Assembly (NCBI RefSeq): GCF_905220365.1
Contig: NC_061135.1
Location: forward strand, 7,903,501 to 7,967,500
DNA: 64,000 nt
Reading direction: 5' to 3'
Source of the DNA: Vanessa cardui
Lineage: Eukaryota > Arthropoda > Insecta > Lepidoptera > Nymphalidae
In this document: in pieces, positions 51,172 through 61,959 of the stretch
How positions within the stretch are numbered: position 1 is the stretch's first letter
Layout: every line of letters starts with the position of its first letter
Translations under genes and position numbers: made by a program
The notes under the pieces: model-generated
What the model was told of the DNA's origin: nothing
The model's database searches: none
Seen by the model: the letters and a program-made list of their open reading frames with translations, nothing else

Positions 51172-53611
51172 TTTAGAATAATAATTTCGCGTACAAATTC
51201 AGGTTCTTATCAACTTTAGTGAATAAATCATATCAGTTTTTTTAATCGAAAATATCAGTTACAAATACATAGAAGATTTCGTTTTATTATATTGGTCTTT
51301 ATTAATTGATTTAAATTATGTTTCATGAAATAATCGTTAAGAAAAATTCGGTATAATGCGGATTATATATTTTTGCTTAAAGTTATTCACTGACATGATG
51401 AAATAAGCTTCAAACTCCATAACTAGAGATCAGGCTTTCTCTCAGAGCACAGGACATAATGGGCTATTATTATACGTTTTTACAAACAGACGTTCTAATC
51501 TAATCTAATTGGAAAGACTTCTATCCGAGATTAATTAGTGTGATCAAAAGTAAATATTCACTAGTAAGTCTCCCACGAAACTTCGCGTTTATTCAAAAGA
51601 ATTGGAGTTTGGTGATAAGAATTTTCTGTAACTTTGTTTACGTTTTTAATTTTTTTTTTATACAGCCGTAGTACAGTTTTCAAACCGGCCTGTAACTTTC
51701 GCCGCTCTTTAATATTAAATCTATTTTAAATCGCAACAATTTAAGTAAATTTTAATCAATAACCTCCCATAAACACTGGGACAAAAATCGTCTTACGCTA
51801 CTAATACATAAGTTATTTCAAAACAAGAGCAAAGTCTAAATAAAACAACATACTATCCATTTTCAATGGATTATACGAGTATGGTGATTTTAGCAACATT
51901 ATAAACACATGTGATTGTTTAGTGATGTCTCCGAAGCGATTAAATGTGTCTCAGTGAACAAACACAAGCCTTTGTAGAGTATGTAGTTGTTCTCTCAAAG
52001 GTAACCTAGACAAGCTTTATAAGCTTAAACCGAGTGTAACACTTTAAATAGGCTTTGACGTCGTTCTGAATTGCATACACAGGATGATGACCATGATATG
52101 GATGACATGACCTGAATGACGTACATAGATTTATATCACACTCCAAATAGTTTCGATGTTGTTGACGTTTTGATACAATTAACTGACAATAAGCTGAGAA
52201 ATTCAGTCTATAGAACATTTGAATCTTTAACGAAGTTCGCGGTTTAAAATCCTGCATATGGTAGGCACTACTGCTATTTGATGTACATATTTAATTTGTC
52301 AAACTAATTCATCTTATGTTCAATAACAAAATCGTCCATGTATGTGCATCTATCCAAAGAAATAGCCTTTTGCTCTTTTCTCTATGTTCTCTATTGATGC
52401 GCTAAAGTGCCTACGTAATTCTTACGCCGTGTTGCGATAGGATAGCCCTTTTTTATACTCTGCCGAAACCACTCGAACTATATAATCTTGTATCTGCTAA
52501 AACGAATTTCTTCAACGTACAACTTTTCATCAAATTCAATTCTACTTAGGTATACTACCTTAAATACTACCATAGTTATTAAAAATTTTAGAAACAAACC
52601 GAATTGCCAAAAATGAACCTGTTTAAAAAAATTACTAAAAATTTTGAAATTACTCTTAAAATAAAATATACTCAATATAAAATTTTAAATGAAAAAAATT
52701 CAATATGAAAAAGTAAGTTTTGTTTTCATATATCAATTAATGAAATTTATAGAAATACAGCTGCATTAAGCTAACTGCTGTGGGCTATTTGTATATTGTA
52801 TAATCTACTAACAGTACATCAAATTCAGACCTTATCAAGTCATTGCTATGACACTAATCACTGCCTATTAACCTACATTGATATGAACCTCTATCTAAAT
52901 GTTGTGCGTTGTAAAAATTACAAAATTTTATGACAAAATAAATAAAAAAACAGCTTATCATTTTAATACTATTTTATTTTTTATATAAAAATAGAAAAGG
53001 TTAATATTTTTATGCAATGTATATATTTTAAAAAACATCGGATCAATTCATTGGTTTATGAGTAATAAATGTATAATATTTATTATATTACATGCATGCA
53101 AAAAGTAAGGAAAGTTTTAACCTCACACAGTACTGTTTAGATAAATATATATTTTATTCGATTAAGTTTTTGAACATCATGAGAATTTATAAAATAGCAA
53201 TATTCTTATGGTAAGTGAAATAGGTTCATAATGCTATTAATAACTTAATATTCTAAAGCGACACTATAAAAGGTTTGGCAAAGGATGTAAGCCAGAGACC
53301 AGAAGGGCTCATACGTTCATAAGCTTACTACTAAGACACCACGTCTAAAATACCCGACGTGAATACCTTAAACCGGCTTCAGGAATGATAATGATGAATT
53401 CTATATTATCCCTTTGAATTCAAAATATTACATTGTGTTCCAAATTCATTAACTATAAAATTAAGAAAAGAATCATATACGTATAGTCCAATTTGTAAAA
53501 TTTTTAATTGAACAATGAATGTATTTTCTTTTAGACGTGATAATAGCTTTAATTTGACAATCAAGAAGTGAGTATAATATAAATAAACTCTTTTATTTTA
53601 AATAAATAATC
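51172..53611. other. Non-coding, no gene seen
   Basis: AT-rich with no recognised domain; the 83-codon - strand frame at 52006-52257 has no splice context or family match. Confidence 0.5.
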
Positions 53612-53616
53612 CTTAC

Positions 53617-53782
53617 TGTAAGGAGTATGGAGGACGCATACACAAATTAAATATTAAACCTTTTTAAGTATTGAATACTTGTCAACTATGTTCTCTCGTC
53701 TGACGTCTATATATATTGTGCACTGTCATTACTTATACATAAAATGAATAATTAAATAATCGCCTTTACTTTTATTTCATCC
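53617..53782 (+). repeat. 5' LTR of the copia element
   Basis: Begins TGTAAGG. By eye it is identical to the 3' LTR except for the last base (C here, A in the 3' copy). It carries the element promoter; TATATATATTG near 53709 is a possible core, though no start site can be proven. Confidence 0.92.
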
Positions 53783-53798
53783 GGTTATGGGCCCAGTC
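53783..53798 (+). other. Primer-binding site complementary to initiator tRNA-Met (internal)
   Basis: GGTTATGGGCCCAGTC lies directly after the 5' LTR. It is complementary to the anticodon stem-loop of initiator tRNA-Met (CTGGGCCCATAACC), not to the tRNA 3' end. Copia elements are known to prime from such a half-tRNA. Confidence 0.85.
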
Positions 53799-53954
53799 AA
53801 GTCCGCCGTTTTGTATTATTTTCAAGTTTTACTTCAGTACTAACAAAATTAATGTAAAAGTAAAATCTGACGAGTATAACTTCACTTTTAGTTACCGGCT
53901 CGCGACTGATTACTTTTTTCAGCTATTTTCAGATAAACATTATATGTTATAAAT

Positions 53955-56358
53955 ATGGCTGGAACTAACGCTATGATGTCGATTGAGAAGTTGAAGGGTC
54001 GCGACAATTGGGCAGATTGGAGTTTTGCAGTCAAGGCATACTTACAACTTGAAGATTTGTATAGCTGTATTTTGAAAGCACCAGATGCTTCCGATCTCAA
54101 CGCAGTTAAACAAGACACCAAAGCAAAATCCAAGTTAATATTGTTGGTTGACCCAATTTTATATGTGCACATACAGGATGCACAGAATGCAAAACAGGTG
54201 TGGGACAATTTGACAAAGGCATTTGAAGACCAAGGACTGACACGGAAGGTTGGCTTATTAAAAGAATTAATTAATACTTATTTAGAAAGCAGTTTGTCAG
54301 TGGAAGACTACGTAAATAAGATAATGACAGCCGCGCACAAATTAAGAAATATAAATTTTCACGTGGACGATGAGTGGTTGGGCACATTAATGCTGGCAGG
54401 GCTATCAGAAATGTATAAGCCCATGATTATGGGCTTGGAAAGTTCCGGTATGAAGATTAGTGCTGACTTAGTAAAAAATAAATTACTACAGGAAGTGAAA
54501 ATGTCAGACACTACCGCACTTTATACAAACACAAGAAAAAATATGCCCAAAAGTGACAAATAAGGTCCTAGATGTTTTAATTGTAATAAGTACGGACATC
54601 TCAGCAAAAATTGTTGGTATAAAAAGAAAAACAACAATAAGAAAACAGATAAAGACACAGGCTATGTTGCAGCTTTTTCAGCATCCACAGCAAATGATTC
54701 CAATTCTTGGCATGTTGACTCAGGAGCATCCATGCATATGACGATGCACCGGGACTGGCTCACTGATATCACCGCTTCACCTGTACCGAGCATAAGGATT
54801 GCTAACAACAAAGAATTAAAAGTTGAATGCTGCGGGAACGTATGCATTCAGGTAACGGCAAGTGATGGTGGTACCAATTCAATACAGGTGAGGAATGTTT
54901 TACTTGTACCAGAATTGAAAACAAATATTTTATCAGTTTGCAAAATAATTCAAAATGGATGCAAAGTAATATTTAATGAATCTGGCTGTCAAATTTACAA
55001 TCCTAGTAACAAATTAGTAGCAGAGGCTAGATTAATTAATGCAACATATCTGTTAAATACTTACCAAGAAATGCAAGTCATGACGGCCAAGGCTGATGAT
55101 GATACTTATTTGTGGCACCAGAGGATGGGACATTTAAATTTTACAAGCCTTAATAAGATACCTTACTGTACAGAAGGAGTTAAGTTATCGACAGGAATGG
55201 AAAATTCCATCTGTATTACCTGTCTCGAATGCAAACAAACGAGAAAACCGTTTCCTGCTGAAGGTTCCCGAGCAACGAGTTTGCTAGAACTTATCCACAG
55301 TGATGTATGTGGACCGATGCAGCAGATATCAATAGGAGGAGCGAGGTATTTTGTAACCTTTATTGATGACTTTTCTCGCCGCGTATACATTTATCCGATG
55401 AAAAACAAGAGTGAAGTATTTGAAAAATTTGTTGAATATAAGAATAGAGTGGAGAATGAATTAAATAAAAAAATAAAAATTCTTAGATCTGATAACGGAA
55501 CTGAATATACAAACAATAATCTTGAGACTTACCTGAAAAATCATGGAATTTTGCACCAGATATCTAATCCGTACACACCTGAACAAAATGGATTAAGCGA
55601 ACGAATGAATCGTACCCTTATTGAGCGTGCTAAATGTATGTTATTAAACTCTGGTTTACAGAAAGATTATTGGGCTGAAGCCGTTACTACAGCAGCTTAC
55701 ATAGTGAACCGTTCTCCCAATCGCAGCTTATCAGATGCAACGCCATATGAGGTATGGACTGGAAAAAAACCGAATTTGAGCCATATGAGAATATTCGGAT
55801 GTCCTGCGATGGTACATATTCCAAAAGAAAACAGAAGTAAGTTGGATGTAAAAATTAATATTTGTTGGCTACAGCGACGGTACAAAAGGCTACAAATTCA
55901 TAGATCCTGAAACAAAAAAAGGAATTGTTAGTAGAGATGTAGTGTTTCTCGAAGCTGCAATTAAAAGAAATAAAGTAGATGAAGTACCTAAAAAAGAAAA
56001 AGAAATTATTAAAAATAACATGGATATAGAGGAAAATAAAGCTGAAAATACATATGAAGTTAGTAGAATGAGTAATGAACAAGAAAAGGGGAAAACTGTA
56101 TACTTACCTCTGTGTGATGAACCCGAAGAACCTATGGAAAGAAACATTGATGATGAGACACAAGAAAGAGACGAAATACAGAATGTATCTCAAAGTATTT
56201 GTATTTCAGATGAATCTGATCAATTTGAGGATATTAATGATGAAACATACATACCTGATAATACGATAAACTCTTCACCGTTATTTAATATGATTTTGAG
56301 ACCACTGCAACATAGAATAAGTTCAGAATATAATGACGCTTATCAGAACCCGTCTTAA
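53955..56358 (+). pseudogene. Copia gag-pol: gag, zinc knuckle, protease, integrase; stop and frameshift
   Basis: Gag starts at ATG 53955 (MAGTNAMMSIEKLKGRDNW, the copia-type Gag start) and runs 202 codons to an in-frame TAA at 54561. The same frame continues with a CCHC knuckle (CFNCNKYGHLSKNC, about 54576-54617), the aspartic protease site WHVDSGAS (about 54708), the pre-integrase HHCC zinc site (HQRMGH ... CITC) and the integrase core: D in HSDVCGP, D in RSDNGTEY, E in PEQNGLSERMNR. A frameshift near 55852 moves the frame: VGYSDGTKGY and FIDPETKKG follow, then an acidic linker that ends at 56358. Gag and protease would normally be one polyprotein read-through; here the stop would give Gag alone. 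Pol function is lost. Confidence 0.9.
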
Positions 56359-56379
56359 CTAATGTGTCAAAATGTTAAA

Positions 56380-56704
56380 TCAACAATGAATTTACTGAAT
56401 AGTGATCCATAGAGTCTTGAAGAAGCTTTAAACAGTAATAAGGCTGATTAATCTTTCAAAAAATGCAGTCTATCATGCGCGCAGTAAGCACATAGACGTA
56501 CGATATCACTTTCTGCGAGAGAAGATTGCCAATAAAGAAATCCTGGTTAAATACAGATGCACTGGAGAGATGGTCGCCGATATATTGACGAAAGGGCTCC
56601 CTCGAACGAAGCATGAAAACTTCACCGCATCTATGGGACTACATTTAAAGCGTCTGCGTCCAGGAGAGGATGTAAGGAGTATGGAGGACGCATACACAAA
56701 TTAA
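56380..56704 (+). pseudogene. RT start remnant fused to RNase H C-terminal remnant (copia)
   Basis: SLEEALNSNKAD, after an in-frame TAG at about 56410, matches the stretch just before the copia RT. Within a few bases the sequence becomes LSKNAVYHARSKHIDVRY, then REKI, EMVADILTKGL and the final MGLHL, the end of copia RNase H. Everything between (the RT with its YVDD motif and most of RNase H) is absent. The deletion junction lies at about 56435-56452. Confidence 0.85.
56662..56670 (+). other. Polypurine tract of the copia element
   Basis: AGGAGAGGA sits immediately 5' of the 3' LTR, the expected plus-strand primer position. Confidence 0.75.
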
Positions 56705-56836
56705 ATATTAAACCTTTTTAAGTATTGAATACTTGTCAACTATGTTCTCTCGTCTGACGTCTATATATATTGTGCACTGTCATTACTTATACATAAAATG
56801 AATAATTAAATAATCGCCTTTACTTTTATTTCATCA
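56671..56836 (+). repeat. 3' LTR of the copia element
   Basis: Starts TGTAAGG directly after a purine tract and ends TCATCA before the CTTAC target duplication. The remnant pol frame runs 34 bases into this LTR and stops at TAA 56702-56704. Confidence 0.93.
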
Positions 56837-57718
56837 CTTACCTTATATATAGTTATCAAATTTTTTTTTAATCAATATTTATGCTTAATTAAAAAAGTTA
56901 GGTCATATTCGGAGTAACATGGCAAATTAATTACTGATTCTCTCAGTAATTAATTTATAAATGATTCACGAAAAAAAGAAAGTACTTAACATTTGAATAT
57001 TTCGTATACTATGTTTATAAACTTAACCGAGACGAGACGCTTGTTAAATAATAAAGTCAAGTAAGAAACGTCTATAATTTTTTTAATTCTGAAATCTTGT
57101 TAACTTTCATCTTAGAAGCAGCGAGAGCGGTAAATAGAGAAAATTTAAAAATTGCTTCGCTTCAATACGTGACTTGAAATCCGTAGGAATTTCCTCCGAG
57201 TAAACTTTCATCGCAGTTGAGGACCTAGTTGTATCTATCTAATAAGATTACAATTAGCCTGACTCTACTCTACTTACTAAACGCTCGATATTTGCTTTCA
57301 CGTATTCATACAGCGGAGTGTAATTAGTAGGTATTATTTATATTTCAAATGAACTCGAGTTCTATTCTATTAGAATTATTTATGTAATATCTCAATGAAA
57401 ATATTTCAGTATGCGGCTGGTAAGTTGTAATCGAAATATATTACAGCAGTGGCACAATATTTTGATAAACACCTTAAAAAGAAAACTCCTGAAACCCAAT
57501 GGAATTTTGTTAAAAAATCATCTTCAAATAGATTTTACAACATCGTTACATATAAAATTATTTTAATTAATTAATAATTACTCTAACCGCCTGTAGCTCT
57601 TGTCGTTTATTTGTTAAATATATCTCTTTTATTTGTTGCCCTCAATTTAAAATCATTTTGAAAGTAAAACAAGTAAAAAGTTAAAAGTATCGACTAATTT
57701 CTTCCAGATGAGATATTT

Positions 57719-57910
57719 TCAGCTCGGCGAATAATTGAATAGTTTTAACTGTAAAGGAGCTTCTGAATATTTACGTAAAATTCTGAGCTTTTTATCATTT
57801 ACAGAGCGCACATCATGAATGGGAACCAAGGAAGGTAAATTGTTGTTTGAGAAGGCTCGAGGGTGGTATAAAGCAAGAATATGGATGTTTCGAAGCAAAT
57901 GTATTGACAA
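57719..57910 (-). other. Unrecognised 63-codon frame next to the LINE relic
   Basis: MSIHLLRNIHILALYHPRAF begins it and VRSVNDKKLRILRKYSE lies in it. It sits downstream of the RT relic on the same strand and could be its decayed C-terminal part. I do not recognise the domain. Confidence 0.25.
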
Positions 57911-57989
57911 CCATTTTCGATACTCGAATGTATATGTAAATAGATAGTATACATTCTCTATGTATTCCGTTTATTTAGCAAATTTTCAA

Positions 57990-58645
57990 AAATATCTAAA
58001 AGTTGGTAATAATAGGAAAGTAGTAATGAGGCAGAGTTCAAAAATGAAAACGGTGACTGAATGCTACCTTGTGGTACCCCAGAGTGAAGAAAACATCAAG
58101 ATCATATTTTCTGAACTTTTGTAATGTTGCCCGTCACATAAATACGAACGAAATCCATTTACGGTCAGGGGTGACCTATTTTTTTTTTATGGTATAGGTT
58201 GGCGGACGAGCATATGGGCCACCTGATGGTAAGTAGTCACCATCGCCCAGAGACAATGACGCTGGAAGAAATATTAACTATTCCTTACATCGTCAATGTG
58301 CCACCAACCTTGGGAACTAAGATGTTATGTCCCTTGTGCCTGTAGTTACACTGGCTCACTTATCCTTCAGACCGGAACACAACAGTACTGAGCACTGTTA
58401 TTTGGCGGTAGAATAACTGATGAGTGGGTGGTACCTACCCAGAAGGGGTTGCACAGAGCCCTACCACCAAGAAACCTATTAAATGGATGCAATAATGCTA
58501 ACAGTAAATCATGGTAGACATTGTCAAATGCATTGGTTAAATCAAGAGGAACTATGATTGTACAAAATAATTACCAATATTATCGCGTATTTTCGCTGGT
58601 ATAGTAAGCGTGATTTGGCCAATACGAAAACCTGACTGAAAGTTA
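57990..58645 (-). pseudogene. LINE reverse transcriptase relic, split by a SINE
   Basis: On the - strand: FQSGFRIGQ (about 58645), then DLTNAFDNVYHDLLL (RT motif with the catalytic Asp, about 58540-58490). After the SINE at 58181-58473 comes SYLCDGQ, then SGVPQGSIQSPFSF (about 58085-58040), the conserved PQGS motif. Order and spacing fit a jockey- or CR1-type RT. Stops and frameshifts are present, and the YxDD motif was not found. The clade is not resolved. Confidence 0.75.
58181..58473 (-). mobile_element. SINE-like poly(A) element nested in a LINE relic
   Basis: Flanked by the 7-bp duplication ACCTATT (58174-58180 and 58474-58480). Oriented on the - strand it begins TTCTTGGTGGTAGGGCTCTG and ends in CATAAAAAAAAA, so it inserted by poly(A)-primed retrotransposition. 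The tail block ACCATCAGGTGGCCCATATG resembles LINE 3' ends elsewhere in the window. Confidence 0.85.
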
Positions 58646-58699
58646 GTTTGTTAATGGTTAAATTAATAATAGAAATACTAAAATGTGTATGGGCAATCT

Positions 58700-61114
58700 G
58701 TTTAAGCAGTAATAATAATAATAAAAACGGTGTTATTGTCATTATTGACATTTAGCAAAATGTTACTATTTTATCAAATTTATACCATTCAATAAGTTTC
58801 CTTCCGTTTTATACGATTTGTACATAGTGTTAAAAATCTAGAGAATTGTGGGTTTAGGAAAACATAATAACCGCTATAAATGTTGTATGAAAATCGTTAT
58901 TTTTAACATTAGAGTACGTGTATGAACTTCCTCGAAACATATTGAAATTCAACAAAATAACATTTTTGTTTACAAAACTATTTCTGATCAGCTTATGTGC
59001 GTAACATACAAAGAAATACATAAACACTTGCTCGAAAAATGGAACAGAATTCAACTAAATTTAGCAATGTTTTTGCGAGGCCTATAAATCACTATTATAG
59101 ACTCTTATTTCAATTCCCTCCTTCCTCTTTTTGTACACGCACAAATTCTGTGGAGTAAAATCGCGTATTACTTTCTCACATTACATCATCTTGATTGAGT
59201 TAGTAGTTAAAACATCTGCAGTACGTTCGATTGACATTATCATAAAAAGATTATGTATTGTCTCTCTCTTTTTTTCAATGTCATATCCATAATAGTTATT
59301 TTAGTTATCGATACTAATCGTTTCTTATAAAAGTAAAAGTAAGTTTGTACGTTTGTTGAGCTTATATCATTAAATATGTTTGTATATACTTTTATATCTA
59401 AATAAGCAATAATGCTCAGTAGTTTACTATTAAATCAAACAATATATTGAAAATGTAATTACAAAAAGTAGGATTTATTTACATTCAGATGTTTTTTTGC
59501 CAAAATAAGATAATGTTGCCATTTAATTAAGTAATTGTTTACGTGAATCAAATAATAGTTTTGATCAGCGTGTATGATTTGCTGAATGTACTACTACGTA
59601 TATATTTAAAAGTGGTATCCGAATGTTAATTTAAGCTAGTTTTCTTATTTATTTTTAAATAGTAGTACATTTTGTTGCAACTTTTATTACTTCTATGAAT
59701 CTGCTTCGTTTTGAAAATTTCTTATTTTTAATTAATTAATGAAAGACAAAACACAGTTGAAGTAATTCTTAAAGCTCTGTTTTGCAACGACCTAATTGAT
59801 AAAAGGACCGCCACGTGCGCCTTTTCTCGATTGAAAACGGCTCGAATATGCACCGCTGTTTAGAAAACCGATTTGAACTCATACACAATACTTTGTAATT
59901 TGTATACAACTAATACTAACACATCCTAAGTTCAAAATTCATTAAAAAAAATATGACACGACAGGACTTGAACTGGCATCCTTCAGGTTAACATCTAAAC
60001 GTTCAGAAGTTATTTTTTTTCCATTACAATAACTTTACAGTATACTCTATTCCAACTAAAAGAGGAGAAAACTCAAAAAAACAATATTTAACTACAAATT
60101 GAACCAACATCATTGGTCTAGAGCTTGATTAATCTATGATATTTACTAGGGATTCGCGAAAAAATTACGTTTTAAACGTCGACGAAACTGCTACGGGAAT
60201 TTTGGGGGTAAAACTAAAGCGATTATATGTGGATAAGTGTAATAGTTTTGTATTATAAATTAAGATACATTAATCAAAAACTCTAAGATTAGTTATTTAA
60301 GAATCGCATGAAATACCTAAATCTAAGGCTTGTTTATATTTTTTCTTACTTCGTTTGGAATTGTTTATAGTAGTAGTTTAACATTTTCGTCTCATTATTT
60401 TCGTAGATTTAAAATTCATTACAGGAATATTGAAAAAAATGAGTGATACAAAAATCTATCATCGGATCGGGAAAATAAAGACTTTAAGACACAAAAAGCC
60501 GCCCTCCGTAAAAACTTAGCGATCGAAAGAGATTATTTCACTCAGAAAAAAAAATCACTTTATCGTACTATTAATCAAAAGGAAGAAGGAAACTTCTTCA
60601 AACATAATAGAAAAAAAAAGTTGATTACAGATTTGAGTCTTTTATTCTTACTGAAACAAATATGCAATGAATCAGGGGTGTTCGGCCCTTATCTGTACCT
60701 GTATAAACCTAACCCACTTCATCTAGCGGTTGAGCCCCGAGGCCACGGAAACGAACCGAACGGAAACGCTTTCTGAGAGGATTTTCGTTTGTGAGTTCGT
60801 AGGCGCGCCCGTAAATTTGCCTCGCGGGAATGCGAGTATAGTTTGCGCTCCGTTCTTATACTAAATTTCAGAATGAAATTTTTATTTGTGGCTTCAATTA
60901 TCAAATGGGTGGATAGAGTTTGTTCTTTTAAAGTAAAAGCTCATTTAATTTAAGGACACGTTCATGTAACTTACTCGTATTGTTGTTTTAAAAAAATATT
61001 TTCATTTCCCTTCATTCTTCTTTTATTTAAAGTTTAATATTTAAGTTTTTTTTTCATTGTACTGTGCTAAAATTTTCATTTCATCATGCTTCATTATATT
61101 ATCAAACAATTCGT
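58700..61114. other. Non-coding; GC-richer island at 60710-60860
   Basis: The island has many CpG (GGCGCGCCCGTAAATTTGCC) and a 61-codon - strand frame with Arg-rich content, but no domain. 59948-60000 has a tRNA-like box B on the - strand (AGTTCAAGTCC) and may be an old SINE head. Confidence 0.4.
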
Positions 61115-61200
61115 ATGGGAGCAGCGTGGTGGATTGAGCTCCAAACCTTCTCTATATAAAGGAGAGGTGACCACCAGTGGGACATTAACAGGCATAGGGC
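61115..61200 (+). mobile_element. SINE 3' fragment
   Basis: GAGCAGCGTGGTGGATTGAG, CTCCAAACCTTCTC, AAAGGAGAGG and CAGTGGGACATTAACAGGC match the 3' third of the tRNA-derived SINE. Confidence 0.6.
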
Positions 61201-61741
61201 ATAATTAATACAGTGATACATAGTATACTGTTAATTTATTATGTTGCTGTAAAAGAGATTATAACTATATCTGCTGTCAAACTAATTCTAAATACAAATG
61301 CCGCATTAATGTATGCAAATGATGAAGATTGAAGGTATTTCAAAAAGTAAGTTTTTGGACTGTTAGAAGTAGATCGATCGTGAGCCTTCCCCACTAATTA
61401 ATGGCCAATGTACGAAAGATTTACGTTCTCGATAGTCAGTTGTGATCTTAACAAAGCTGTTCGGTTTGAACTCAGCAATCCCCGAACGGTAACTTGTCTT
61501 AGAACGTTTGAACTAAGTTAATTTACAACACTGTAAATAACACGTGAAAAGTTAGCGTTCGTTTTAGAACATGTAAGAAGTTTACAATACTTGTACTCTG
61601 CCAAGTAACTTAAAAGATAGTGGAAATAAATGTTTAAAGATTTTTAATATCTAGATACAAGTTGTATTAGTACTCATTATTTGAAGAAACAAAATGGCTA
61701 TAGCAGTACCATTGCGTTTAAACGTTTACATAAGAAACACT

Positions 61742-61955
61742 ATTATAAATATTGGACCACATCACATACATTACTCTGATTTCAATGCAAGTAGCTAAAG
61801 CACTTGTGTTATGGAAAATCAAAAGTACCGATGCCACCAAAAACAGCAAGACCCAAGACAACATAGAAACCTAATGAACTTTTTCTACATAGACTAGGCT
61901 GGGAATCGGACCCGGGACCTCGAAGTGGCGTACCCATGAAAACCGGTGATACTAT
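61742..61955 (-). repeat. Dispersed repeat with tRNA-like head
   Basis: The - strand has GAGGTCCCGGGTCCGATTCC (box B-like), AAAAGTTCATTAGGTTTC, CTTGGGTCTTGCTG and CATAACACAAGTGCTTTAGC, a block order common in lepidopteran genomes. Probably a SINE family distinct from 15713-16003. Confidence 0.65.
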
Positions 61956-61959
61956 GACT

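Larger units (their letters stand above)
53617..56836 (+). mobile_element. Ty1/copia LTR retrotransposon, internally deleted, with identical LTRs
   Basis: A 3,220-bp element flanked by the 5-bp target duplication CTTAC (53612-53616 and 56837-56841). It has 166-bp LTRs, a primer-binding site, gag, a zinc knuckle, protease, integrase and a short RNase H tail. The reverse transcriptase and most of RNase H are missing, so it is shorter than the usual roughly 5 kb of copia elements. It cannot encode its own cDNA synthesis. Confidence 0.95.

Noticed and set aside
53888..54208. 106-codon - strand frame
   Set aside because: Antisense to the start of copia gag.
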